Of a stretch of DNA of 42,773 nt, positions 25,141 through 32,683 are shown in pieces. The position numbers were made by a program, and so were the translations under genes. The stretch comes from an uncultured Planctomycetota bacterium (GTDB lineage: Bacteria; Planctomycetota; Phycisphaerae; UBA1845; Fen-1342): the NCBI GenBank assembly GCA_900696535.1, contig CAADGM010000049.1:1-42773 (forward strand), given 5' to 3'. Each line of letters starts with the position of its first letter. Position 1 is the first letter of the stretch. The notes beneath the pieces are model-generated. The model had not been told where the DNA came from. It ran no database searches and saw only the letters and a list, made by a program, of their open reading frames with translations.

Positions 25141-25548
25141 CTAGTTCGCCTTGACCGTGATCTTGCGGCGCTTGGCAGCCTCGGCCTTGGGGAGCCGGAC
25201 GGTCAGCACGCCGTCCTTGATCTCGGCGTCGATCCGGCTGGAGTCGATACCCTCTCCGACGCGGAACGAGCGGACGAAGTCGCCCACGCCGAACTCGCGC
25301 AGCAGCCACTCGCACCCGGTCGGCTCGCGGTCCGCCACGCGGGCGTGCAACCGCAGCTCGCCACGCTCGTAGCTGACCTCCACGCCGTCGGCCGAGACGC
25401 CCGGCACGTCGGCGACGATGAGCATCTCGTCGGACCGCTCGACGATGTCGACGGCCGGGACGTAGGTCCGGGTCCGGCGCACAGGCTCAACGCCAGTGCC
25501 GCTGTCCACCCGCTTGCAAGCCAGACTCGCGTTACTCGTATTGCTCAT
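25141..25548 (-). CDS. Small heat shock protein (Hsp20), second of a pair
   Basis: 135 residues, an ATP-independent holdase chaperone. The alpha-crystallin domain covers about 30-128 (PAVDIVERSDEMLIVADVPGV...), with the conserved DGVLTVRLPK segment near the end and the short C-terminal RKITV anchor motif. The start at 25548 has AGGAG seven bases upstream. It lies 180 bp downstream of the other Hsp20 and may be read from the same promoter. The two share only the fold core, which suggests a hetero-oligomer or distinct client ranges rather than a recent duplication. Confidence 0.93.
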   Translation of the reverse strand: MSNTSNASLACKRVDSGTGVEPVRRTRTYVPAVDIVERSDEMLIVADVPGVSADGVEVSYERGELRLHARVADREPTGCEWLLREFGVGDFVRSFRVGEGIDSSRIDAEIKDGVLTVRLPKAEAAKRRKITVKAN

Positions 25549-25591
25549 GGCAATTCTCCTCATGTTGATCGTTCCTTTGCGACCGACGCCG

Positions 25592-25607
25592 TCGGGCGTA
25601 AGCCCGA
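25592..25607. repeat. Hairpin with GTAA loop in the Hsp20 leader
   Basis: A perfect 6-bp stem TCGGGC/GCCCGA with a GTAA loop (GNRA type on the plus strand), 44 bp upstream of the second Hsp20 start. Confidence 0.5.
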
Positions 25608-25696
25608 GCCGGCGGCGATCGCCATACCGTCCAGGGCGTTGCGTCGAACCGCCGCGCCCGACGAGCAGGTCGCGTGAGGTGCGTCATCGAACACTG

Positions 25697-25710
25697 AGGT
25701 CCGACGCTAC
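25697..25710. repeat. Half copy of a dispersed inverted-repeat element
   Basis: The 14-mer AGGTCCGACGCTAC matches exactly the right end of the 73-bp element at 31445-31517, and the preceding TCGAACAC (25687-25694) is also shared at the same spacing. The left end is absent here. It lies between the two Hsp20 genes. Confidence 0.8.
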
Positions 25711-25728
25711 AAGCACCCGCAGACTGCG

Positions 25729-26163
25729 TTACTCGGCCTTCACGACAATCTTCCGGGACTTCGCGTCCTGCGCCTTGGGCATCACGACGCGCAGCACGCC
25801 GTCCTTGAGCGTCGCCTCCGCGCGCTCGGCGTCCACCGCTACCGGCAGCGTCAGCAACCGGGCGAATTCACCGATGCCGCGCTCGCGACGGTGGAACACC
25901 GCCCCGTCCTCGCTGGTCAGCTCGCGGCGACCCTTGATCGTCAGCTCGTTACCCTGGATGAGGATCTCGAGATTCTCGAGCTTCATGCCGGGAACCTCGG
26001 CCTCAGCCGTGACGGACTCGGCGTCCTCCCAGACGTTCAGCGGCGGGAACGTGGCCGTGCCCTCGCCGAGCGGGCCAGCGCCGAGGAAATCGTGGAACAG
26101 GCGATCCATCTCGCGCTGCAACTCGTTGATCGTCGGGACTGCGAATCGGGTCGTCAGGTACAT
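25729..26163 (-). CDS. Small heat shock protein (Hsp20), promoter-proximal
   Basis: 144 residues. The N-terminal helix (INELQREMDRLFHDFLG) resembles that of many bacterial Hsp20 proteins. The alpha-crystallin domain covers about 40-135 (LNVWEDAESVTAEAEVPGM...) with DGVLRVVMPK and the C-terminal RKIVV motif. GGAGG stands just before the ATG at 26163. A strong sigma-54-type promoter lies about 130 bp upstream, giving a leader of roughly 115-120 nt. Confidence 0.95.
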   Translation of the reverse strand: MYLTTRFAVPTINELQREMDRLFHDFLGAGPLGEGTATFPPLNVWEDAESVTAEAEVPGMKLENLEILIQGNELTIKGRRELTSEDGAVFHRRERGIGEFARLLTLPVAVDAERAEATLKDGVLRVVMPKAQDAKSRKIVVKAE

Positions 26164-26290
26164 GGTTCGTCCTCCAATCGCTTTCGCCTTCACGCGCTCG
26201 TTGTCACGTTTTCGCGCCGGCACAACACAGCGGCGCCGGCGACGGCGGGCGGCCCACTGGCCACGAGCCCGCCTCGTCGCAGGATGGAAT

Positions 26291-26307
26291 GGCAAGCACT
26301 GTGCCAA
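26291..26307 (-). promoter_or_regulatory. Sigma-54 (RpoN) promoter for Hsp20
   Basis: The minus strand reads TTGGCACAGTGCTTGCC. This holds the -24 element TGGCAC and the -12 element TTGC, with GG and GC exactly 12 bases apart, as RpoN promoters require. Transcription would start near 26280 and run into the Hsp20 gene at 26163. Such promoters need an enhancer-binding ATPase, which is not in the window. Confidence 0.8.
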
Positions 26308-26319
26308 TCGGGGCACAGT
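26298..26319. promoter_or_regulatory. 22-bp palindrome overlapping the -24 element
   Basis: Perfect 8-bp inverted repeat ACTGTGCC-6 nt-GGCACAGT. One arm covers the sigma-54 -24 element, so a bound repressor would block the promoter; alternatively it is a hairpin-forming site with no protein partner. Confidence 0.55.
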
Positions 26320-26446
26320 ACGCATCCTCTTGATGGTCAAGTGCTTACAGTGTCGCCCCCGGACCGGATGCGCGGCCCCGCCCTGTCAATCCGTCAGCGG
26401 TGACAGGCAGGCCGCGCGGCCGGTGCCAGGCCCCGGCCCGCGCACC

Positions 26447-26743
26447 TCAAACGCGCTCGTCGGCCAGCTCGTAGAGCCCCTGCCCGGCGCGGCGAAGCTT
26501 GCCCTGCCGAACCAGCTCGTCCCAGATCGCCTGCGGGAACTGGCTCGGCGGCACAATCGCGACGATGCCCGACCGCCCGCCGCTGCTCATGGGCCCATGC
26601 CCGAGCCGCGACTCGTCGTCCAGCCGGGCCATCTTGAGCCGCTTCTTGAAAGCTTTCAGGGCGTTCTTGAGCTGCGTCGCGACGTGGGCGGCGGCCGGAT
26701 CGGAGCCGGCGGGCTGACCTGCGTCGGGCGTTTCGCTATTCAT
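26447..26743 (-). CDS. Small protein of unknown function
   Basis: 98 residues, not recognised. The N-terminal 20 residues are polar and probably disordered. A basic helix (LKNALKAFKKRLKMARLDDESRL) follows, then a Gly-rich turn (SSGGRSGIVAI) and a compact C-terminal part (PPSQFPQAIWDELVRQGKLRRAGQGLYELA) that looks like a winged-helix-type reading head. It could bind nucleic acid. A strong GGAGGT lies 4 bases before the ATG at 26743. It lies between dacB and the Hsp20 promoter, in the same direction as both. Confidence 0.7.
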   Translation of the reverse strand: MNSETPDAGQPAGSDPAAAHVATQLKNALKAFKKRLKMARLDDESRLGHGPMSSGGRSGIVAIVPPSQFPQAIWDELVRQGKLRRAGQGLYELADERV

Positions 26744-26770
26744 CGTGACCTCCGTCAGTATCGTGAGCGC

Positions 26771-28246
26771 TCACTCTCCACCGACCAGCGTTTCGCAGAT
26801 GCGTAGCGTCAGGTCGGCCGGGGCCTCGCCGTTGATGAGCACCGCGAACGCGAGCACGCTACCGTCGGTGCGAGTCGCATACCCGGCCAGCGCGGACACG
26901 TCCCGAAGCGTACCGGTCTTGCCGACGAGCCGGCCACGCAGACCGTCGCGGCCGTCGCGCCGGTTCATCGACCCCAGCTCCCCCGCCCGCGCCAGGCTCG
27001 CCTCAAAGACCGGCCAGCGCGCGTGCCCGCGCATTGCCACCAGCAGCCGTACGATCGTCGCCGCGCTGACGCGATTACTGTGGCTGAGCCCGCTGCCGTC
27101 ACGGACGCGCGCGCCGTCCATCGAGACGCCCAGTGTGGCCATCTCGCGCAGGAGAACCTCGCGACCGGTGTCCCAGCTCGCCGACACCCCCGTTCGCCGA
27201 CCGTCGGACCCGTACGCGGCCAGCGCCTTGAAGAGCGCCTCGGCGAACATGTTCTGACTGAACGTGTTGCACCGCCAGACGACGTCGGCCAGGGGCGTGC
27301 GATGCACGGCCACCAGCCGCGCGCCGGCCGGCTGGCCGAGATCGGGCGTGCGCGGCGTGATCGGCCCCGTCACCGGCACGCCGTGGTGCGTCAGCCCGCT
27401 GCGCAGCACGTGCCCGAAGAAGATCGTCGGGCGATAAACGCTGACCGGGTCGAGCGCGCCGCCCCGGACCACCGTGCCGGCCAGCTCGACCACGTCGCGG
27501 TGCGGCTGTCGGCGAAGTACGGGCCGCTGCTGCTTGCCAACCTGCGCGCGGTTCTCGAGCCAGTTGTCGGGCAGTTCCGGGGTAAGCCGCGCGAGTACTC
27601 GGCTGCCCGCGACGGATAGCGTGACGTCGACGCAATTATTGTTGAAGTTCAGCCCGCCGACGGGGGCCTGGTACCAGCGATCGGACTGGCTGTCGGGCCA
27701 GTCGGGATGGCGATGCTGCTCGTCGAAGATCGAATCGTCGAGCACGAGGCGGTGCACCGACTGCACGCCAGCGTCCCTCAGCGCATCCGCCCAGCCCGCC
27801 AGGACGTGGTCGAGCGGAAGATCGTCGCGCGCCGCCAGCCGCGGATCGCCCAGGGCCGGATCGCCGCCGCCGATGACCCACAGGTCCTCGCCCACCAGAA
27901 AGAGCTGGGTCTGGAAGGCGAAGTCGGGCGGAAAGTGCTGAAGCGCGGCCGCCGTGGTGAAGAGCTTCTGCACGCTGGCGGGCTTGAGCAGCTCGTCGCC
28001 GTTGCGGGCGTAGAGCGTCTGCCCGGTCGCCGCGTCCGCGACCACCAGCGCGGCCCGTGTCCCGGCGGGCAGGCCGCCCAGCCGACGTTTAAGCGCCGCA
28101 ACTTCCGCCTCTGCAAGCCGTAGCGCGGGCGCGGCCGACTCTGTCTGCGGCGCGCCGAGGGTTGTTGGGCCCAGGGCTGCGGCCGCGAGCATGATGAGCA
28201 CCACACGCGCCGTCAGGACACACATCTGCGAAGCACCAATGTTCAT
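26771..28246 (-). CDS. dacB: D-alanyl-D-alanine carboxypeptidase/endopeptidase (PBP4, DacB)
   Basis: 491 residues, exported to the periplasm by an N-terminal signal (hydrophobic part about 9-31). It belongs to the S13 penicillin-binding group that trims peptidoglycan stem peptides or cross-links. All three serine-PBP motifs are present: S91-V-Q-K94, S-Q-N in NTFSQNMF, and K-T-G in LVGKTGTLRD. The large insert between the first two motifs that defines PBP4 is present. AGGGAG precedes the ATG at 28246 closely. It follows the arginine cluster in the same direction after a 150-bp gap filled by palindromic repeats, so it is probably a separate unit. Confidence 0.93.
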   Translation of the reverse strand: MNIGASQMCVLTARVVLIMLAAAALGPTTLGAPQTESAAPALRLAEAEVAALKRRLGGLPAGTRAALVVADAATGQTLYARNGDELLKPASVQKLFTTAAALQHFPPDFAFQTQLFLVGEDLWVIGGGDPALGDPRLAARDDLPLDHVLAGWADALRDAGVQSVHRLVLDDSIFDEQHRHPDWPDSQSDRWYQAPVGGLNFNNNCVDVTLSVAGSRVLARLTPELPDNWLENRAQVGKQQRPVLRRQPHRDVVELAGTVVRGGALDPVSVYRPTIFFGHVLRSGLTHHGVPVTGPITPRTPDLGQPAGARLVAVHRTPLADVVWRCNTFSQNMFAEALFKALAAYGSDGRRTGVSASWDTGREVLLREMATLGVSMDGARVRDGSGLSHSNRVSAATIVRLLVAMRGHARWPVFEASLARAGELGSMNRRDGRDGLRGRLVGKTGTLRDVSALAGYATRTDGSVLAFAVLINGEAPADLTLRICETLVGGE

Positions 28247-28263
28247 GCGCTCCCTGTCCGGGG

Positions 28264-28342
28264 CGGGGCACGCATCTTCCCTGCCGGGGGGTGCAGGCAT
28301 CGCACCTGCGGGGTGGGGCAGGCATCCTGCCTGCCCCGGCGG
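28264..28342. repeat. Three tandem degenerate palindromic units
   Basis: Three consecutive units of about 25 bp share the pattern GGGGCAGGCATC-CCTGCC-GGGG. The third contains the best hairpin, GGGGCAGGC-ATCCT-GCCTGCCCC. The family core GGCAGGC/GCCTGCC recurs at 12877-12896. The array lies between the M20 deacylase and dacB genes. Confidence 0.7.
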
Positions 28343-28396
28343 GCTGGAACCCCGCCCGCCCACTCCCAGACCCGCAGGGTACAACGAGGTGCTACT

Positions 28397-29461
28397 TCAG
28401 GTCGAGCGGAGGAATTCGCGGATCATCCGCTCGAAGGCCGCCGCCCCGGCGGCGAGCTCGGAGCCGAGCACGTACTCGTCGGGCGTGTGGGAGCGCCGCG
28501 TGTCACCCGGCCCGATCTTGACAGCCGGGACGCCGGCGAGAAACACCATGTCGGACATTGCCGGACTGCCGGCGGGCACGGCCCCGGGCAAGGCCCGAAG
28601 ACAGGCCTGCACGATTGGCTCGTCCGGCCGCGTCTCGACCGGCACCAGGCGGTCGCTGTGGACCGACAGCTCACAATCAAGTGCGGCACGCAGACGTGCC
28701 ACCAGGGCGGCGTGTGACTCGATCGGCGTCGTGCGCACATCAACGACGAATTCGCAACTGTCCGGAATCACGTTGTTGGCGACCCCGCCGGCGATGCGCG
28801 TCACATTGGCGTGCGTCCGTCCCAGCAGCGGGTGAGCCGGACCCCAGTCGAACTCGGCCAAGCGCATGATGTCGCGTAGCGCAGCGATGATCGCATTGGC
28901 GGCCTGGTCCGGTGGTGTGTTGGCAGGATGGGCCGTACGGCCCGCGGCGCGGCCCTTCAGGACGAGCAGGCCGCGCTGGGCAATCATGGGCACCAGGCTG
29001 GTCGGCTCGCCGACCAGGGCGGCATCCAGCGGCCCGAGCCGCGGGACGATCGTGCCCAATCCCTGGCCGCTGAGCTCCTCCTCCGCCGTCAGCGCAAGCA
29101 CGATTGTGCCCCCCAGACGCTCGCCGCGCGCTAGCGAAGCCTGCACCCGGAGCACAGCCTCCATCATCGCCACCACGCAGCCCTTCGCGTCGTTGGCGCC
29201 GAGGCCGGTCAGGCGATCGCCGTCGATTCGCGGGGTCCACGGGTCGCCGGTCCACCCGCTGCCTGGAGGGACGGTGTCCAAGTGCGAGTTGAGCAGCAGC
29301 CGCGGGCGCCGGGCGTCGCCCGACTCGCACCACACGTTGTTGCCGACACGCTCGACGTGCAACCCGGCGGCGGCCAGATCGGCGGTCACGGTGTCAGCGA
29401 GCCGCCCCTCCTCGCGCGAGATGCTTCGGATCGACACGTAGCGGGCGAGGCGCTCGAGCAC
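28397..29461 (-). CDS. M20-family N-acyl amino acid deacylase, probably N-acylcitrulline deacylase
   Basis: 354 residues, a metal-dependent amidohydrolase of the ArgE/LysK/DapE group. Metal ligands are H60 and D62 (NSHLDTVPPG), D91 (GANDAKG) and the E127-E128 pair (TAEEELSGQG); the dimerisation lid is in the middle (AQRGLLVLKGRAAGRTAHPA). ArgE of this family normally deacetylates N-acetylornithine. Because the cluster has an N-acylornithine-type carbamoyltransferase, removal of the acyl group from N-acylcitrulline is the more consistent role. It starts with GTG at 29461, 6 bases after AAGGA, 28 bp behind argB; upstream in-frame sequence is out-of-frame argB. Confidence 0.85.
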   Translation of the reverse strand: MLERLARYVSIRSISREEGRLADTVTADLAAAGLHVERVGNNVWCESGDARRPRLLLNSHLDTVPPGSGWTGDPWTPRIDGDRLTGLGANDAKGCVVAMMEAVLRVQASLARGERLGGTIVLALTAEEELSGQGLGTIVPRLGPLDAALVGEPTSLVPMIAQRGLLVLKGRAAGRTAHPANTPPDQAANAIIAALRDIMRLAEFDWGPAHPLLGRTHANVTRIAGGVANNVIPDSCEFVVDVRTTPIESHAALVARLRAALDCELSVHSDRLVPVETRPDEPIVQACLRALPGAVPAGSPAMSDMVFLAGVPAVKIGPGDTRRSHTPDEYVLGSELAAGAAAFERMIREFLRST

Positions 29462-29489
29462 GTCGTTCCTTTCGGCGTCGCAGGCCTGG

Positions 29490-30392
29490 TCAACTGGCCC
29501 GCTTGGCCACCAGCAGCGTCCCGCAGCCTTCGTTCGTGAAAACTTCCGCGAGCAGCGTGTCGGGCGTGAGCCCGTTGATGATGTGCACCCGCGGCACGCC
29601 GCCGCGCAGTGCCGCCGAGCACGCGGCCAGCTTCGGCAGCATGCCGCCACTGATCGCCCCGCTCTCGATGAGGGCGCCGAGCTCGTCGAGGTCGAGGTAG
29701 GTTTGCAGCGTGGAGTGGTCGCTCAGGTCGCGCATCACGCCGTCGACCGTGGCGATGAGGAAGTACTTGGCGGCCTGAATGGCAATGGCAATCTCGGCGG
29801 CCACCGTGTCGGCGTTGACGTTGAAGATCCGTCCCGCGGCATCCGCTGCCAGCGAGCACACAACCGGCACGTGCCCGGCGTCGAGCACGTTTCGCAGCAC
29901 CGTGACGTCAACGCCAACGACGTCGCCCACGTGGCCAAAGTCCACGGTCCGCGTCTCCCCGGTCGATGGATCGCGCATCTCCTGCACCGGCCGACGATTC
30001 ACCGTGACCAGGCGGCTGTCCACGCCGCTGAGCCCGACGGCCGACACGCCGGCCTTGCGCAGGGCGGCGACCAGGTTCGTATTCACCGTCCCCGCCAGGG
30101 CCATTTTGACGACTTCGAGCGTGGCGTCGTCCGTGATGCGCCGTCCGGCGAAGCTCTGCCGGGGCACGCCAAGGCGCTGCGCAAGCGCGTCAGCCTGCTC
30201 ACCGCCGCCGTGCACCACCACGAGCCGGATGCCAAGCTGGTATAGCAGGGCAACCTGGTCGACGAGGTTGTCGAGCGTCTTGCCGGGCTCGCAGAGCCGG
30301 CCGCTGAGCTTGACCACGAAAACGCGTCCCTTGTAGGCGCGAATGTAGGGGATCGCGGTCCGCAAGGCTTGGAGACTGGCTTGCAGGTGCAT
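29490..30392 (-). CDS. argB: N-acetylglutamate kinase
   Basis: 300 residues, amino acid kinase fold, second step of arginine synthesis (phosphorylation of N-acylglutamate). Visible motifs are VVKLSGRL near the N-terminus, VVVHGGGEQ (HGGGP in classic ArgB), FAGRRITDDATLEVVKMALAG, FNVNADTVAAEIA and the ATP-site SGGMLPKL. No acetyltransferase domain is fused, so it does not make its own substrate. The ATG at 30392 follows argF by 3 bp, with its GGAG inside the end of argF. Confidence 0.95.
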   Translation of the reverse strand: MHLQASLQALRTAIPYIRAYKGRVFVVKLSGRLCEPGKTLDNLVDQVALLYQLGIRLVVVHGGGEQADALAQRLGVPRQSFAGRRITDDATLEVVKMALAGTVNTNLVAALRKAGVSAVGLSGVDSRLVTVNRRPVQEMRDPSTGETRTVDFGHVGDVVGVDVTVLRNVLDAGHVPVVCSLAADAAGRIFNVNADTVAAEIAIAIQAAKYFLIATVDGVMRDLSDHSTLQTYLDLDELGALIESGAISGGMLPKLAACSAALRGGVPRVHIINGLTPDTLLAEVFTNEGCGTLLVAKRAS

Positions 30393-30395
30393 GCG

Positions 30396-31418
30396 TTAAC
30401 TCCGCGCCGCCCCGGCGGCGTCGCCGACCAGCGTGCTCAACACGGCTGCCTGGACCCACATGCGGTTCTCGGCCTGGTCGACGACCACGCAGCGCGGGTC
30501 ATCGAGGGCCGCATCCGCGATGACCACGTTTCGCCGCACCGGCAGGCAGTGCATCAGGATGGTCTTCGGGCCGAGATGCCCTGGCGTCACCATCCAGTCC
30601 CGATGCTGCGCGAAGCTCTCGCGCTGCGCGTCGGGCTTGCCGTAGAGGGCCGGTCTGCCCCAGCTCTTGACGTACACGGCGTCGGCCCCGCGGCAGGCGG
30701 CCTGCTGATCGTCCGTCACCGCGAACGCGGCGCCGCCCGCCCGGCACCAGGCCCTCGCCTGCTCGAGTACACGCGGGCCCAGCTCGTAACCCGGCGGATG
30801 CGCCAGCGTCACGTGCGCCCCCGCTGCCGCCAGCGACAGCACCGCCGAGTTGGGCACCGCCATCGGCAGCCCCTTGACCTGCGGTGCCCAGGTGACGACG
30901 AAGCGCTTGCCCCGCACGCCGCCACACTTCTCCTCGACCGTCAGCCAATCCGCCAGGCCCTGGCACGGGTGCTCGAAGGCCGACTCCATGTTGATCACCG
31001 GCTGCGTCGCGAAGCGGCCAAAGGCGCGGATCACCGGGTCGGCGGCGTCCTCGGCGGCGTCCTTGAGGCCCGCGAAGGTGCGCACCGCGAGCAGGTCGCC
31101 ATAGCGGCACAGCACGGGCACGGCCTCGCGCACGTGCTCGGCGGCGGGCCCGTCCATGACCAGGCCGTCGCGGTGCTCGAGCTGCCACGTGTCGCCGCCG
31201 ACGCTGAGCGTGATCGCGTGCCCGCCGTAGCGGAGCATCGCCGCCTCGAACGAGGTCCGCGTGCGCAGCGAAGGATTGAAGAAGACCATGGTCAGGATGC
31301 GGCCGGCGAGGCGCTCGACCTCGGCGGTCGCCCGGCCCGACTTGAAGCGCCGAGCCAGCGCGATCAACTCGGCCAGCTCGGCCGGCGTCCAGTCGAACAT
31401 GCTGATGAAATGCCGCAT
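30396..31418 (-). CDS. argF: N-acylornithine carbamoyltransferase (acetyl-/succinyl-ornithine type)
   Basis: 340 residues. It has the transcarbamylase motifs FFNPSLRTRTSFE (46-58), HPCQ (150-153) and HCLPVRRN (290-297). SLRTR instead of STRTR, MDG near 88-90, the NMESAFEHPCQ and WAPQVKGLPMAVPNS segments, and HCLPVRRN all match the N-acetyl- and N-succinylornithine transcarbamylases of Xanthomonas and Bacteroides rather than classic ornithine transcarbamylase. The residue known to separate acetyl (Glu) from succinyl (Pro) enzymes aligns with Ala93 (MDG-PAA-EH), so the acyl group is uncertain. It works between ArgC and the M20 deacylase. A 73-bp inverted-repeat element lies just upstream. Confidence 0.88.
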   Translation of the reverse strand: MRHFISMFDWTPAELAELIALARRFKSGRATAEVERLAGRILTMVFFNPSLRTRTSFEAAMLRYGGHAITLSVGGDTWQLEHRDGLVMDGPAAEHVREAVPVLCRYGDLLAVRTFAGLKDAAEDAADPVIRAFGRFATQPVINMESAFEHPCQGLADWLTVEEKCGGVRGKRFVVTWAPQVKGLPMAVPNSAVLSLAAAGAHVTLAHPPGYELGPRVLEQARAWCRAGGAAFAVTDDQQAACRGADAVYVKSWGRPALYGKPDAQRESFAQHRDWMVTPGHLGPKTILMHCLPVRRNVVIADAALDDPRCVVVDQAENRMWVQAAVLSTLVGDAAGAARS

Positions 31419-31444
31419 CGGGCACTACTCCCTGACGAGCAGCC

Positions 31445-31517
31445 GTAGCGTCGGACCTCCGCGTCCGACGAGAGAACCGGGCCGCATCCACCGTCGAACA
31501 CAAAGGTCCGACGCTAC
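31445..31517. repeat. 73-bp element with 14-bp terminal inverted repeats
   Basis: GTAGCGTCGGACCT at 31445-31458 is the exact reverse complement of AGGTCCGACGCTAC at 31504-31517. The interior has a second partial copy of the palindrome (GCGTCCGACG, 31461-31470). It lies in the 159-bp gap between argC and argF. A right-end half copy is at 25697-25710. Size and form fit a miniature palindromic or MITE-like element; no target duplication was confirmed. Confidence 0.8.
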
Positions 31518-31577
31518 TACCAATCGCAAGCCGCGCGCTTCGCCGTCGGTCTCACACGCCGGCGGCAGACAACACCG

Positions 31578-32660
31578 CTACAGCGGGCGCAGCGACGGCG
31601 TCCACAACCCGGTCGTCTCCGGTAGACCGCACATCAAGTTGAGGTTCTGGACGGCGGTCCCGGCCATTCCCTTCACAAGGTTGTCGATCGCGCACAGGGC
31701 GATCACCTGTCTGCCGCGGCACGCCACGGCCAGGTCGGCGAAGTTCGTGCCCACGACCTCCTGGAGCGTCGGCGACTCATCGACGAACCGGACGAACGGC
31801 CGGCCCGCATAGAACGACTCGAAGTGCCGCCGCAACGCCTTCGCGTCGCTCGGCTCGCGCAGCGTGGCGTGCACGGTCGCGAAGATGCCGCGCACCAGGT
31901 CCATGCTCTGGGCGACGAAGCTGACCGCGAGCTGCTGCCCACCCGGGTCACCCAGCGCCTGGAGAATCTCCGGCTCGTGCTGGTGAGCCAGCGGCCGGTA
32001 GGCGCGGAAGTCGCTGTGCCGCGTGGGGTGGTGCGTGGTCTCCTTGAGCTGTCGCCCGCTGCCGGACGAGCCTGTCTTGGCATCAATCGCGAGCCCGCCC
32101 TCGATGCCGAGCTTCACCAGCGGCGCCGCCGCCAGGATCGACGCCGTCGCCAGGCACCCGGGATTGGCGATCCGCCGGGCCGCGACAACCTGCTCCGGAA
32201 ACAGCTCGGGCTGGCCGTAAACGAAACCGTGCCGCCGGTCGGCGTGCAGCGGCGACTGCGGATAGTGCCGCGCGTGCTGGGCCGCGTGCGTCAGGCGAAA
32301 GTCGCCCGAGAGATCGATGAGCCTAAGCCGCTCGGCGGCCCCGCGCCGCTCGGCGTCCCGCAGGACCGTCTCGATGGCGTGCCCGCTGGCCCCGTGCGGC
32401 CGCGCCGAGATGACCGCGGCCTCATCGCCGGCCAGCAGCGCGGACCAGTCGATCGCCTCCGTCAGCTTCAGCCCGTCGTAGAAGCCGCGCAGGTGCGGAT
32501 GCACCGTCGCCACCGGCTCGCCCGCGCTCGACGACGTCGTCACCGAGACGACGCGAGCCGCGGTGTGCTGCGTGAAGAGGCGCAGCAGCTCACCGGCGCC
32601 GTAGCCGCTGCCGCCGAGTATCGCCACGTGAATCGTCTTGCCGGATGCGAGTGCGGTCAC
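31578..32660 (-). CDS. argC: N-acetyl-gamma-glutamyl-phosphate reductase
   Basis: 360 residues, NADPH-dependent third step of arginine synthesis. The dinucleotide-binding motif is GGSGYGAGELLRL (16-28), the catalytic Cys is C169 in ANPGCLATAS, and KTGSSGSGR and the C-terminal DNLVKGMAGTAVQN are characteristic. It starts with GTG at 32660, 6 bases after AGGTG. It lies 23 bp downstream of the P-loop protein and upstream of argF. Confidence 0.95.
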   Translation of the reverse strand: MTALASGKTIHVAILGGSGYGAGELLRLFTQHTAARVVSVTTSSSAGEPVATVHPHLRGFYDGLKLTEAIDWSALLAGDEAAVISARPHGASGHAIETVLRDAERRGAAERLRLIDLSGDFRLTHAAQHARHYPQSPLHADRRHGFVYGQPELFPEQVVAARRIANPGCLATASILAAAPLVKLGIEGGLAIDAKTGSSGSGRQLKETTHHPTRHSDFRAYRPLAHQHEPEILQALGDPGGQQLAVSFVAQSMDLVRGIFATVHATLREPSDAKALRRHFESFYAGRPFVRFVDESPTLQEVVGTNFADLAVACRGRQVIALCAIDNLVKGMAGTAVQNLNLMCGLPETTGLWTPSLRPL

Positions 32661-32683
32661 GTTGTCACCTGTCTTGCCTCGCT

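Larger units (their letters stand above)
26164..26446. other. Hsp20 promoter and leader region
   Basis: Besides the sigma-54 promoter and palindrome, the region holds the GC-rich leader of the Hsp20 transcript and, at 26382-26407, a 7-bp inverted repeat CCTGTCA/TGACAGG downstream of the small gene at 26447. No CIRCE element is seen. Confidence 0.5.

Noticed and set aside
26164-26446. CIRCE or ROSE heat-shock element before Hsp20
   Set aside because: No TTAGCACTC-type inverted repeat and no clear pairing of the ribosome binding site with a ROSE-like stretch; the sigma-54 promoter explains the region better.
30499-31503. 334-residue open frame antiparallel/out of frame with the carbamoyltransferase
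   Set aside because: Low-complexity Arg/Gly/Ala translation that overlaps a gene with intact transcarbamylase motifs.
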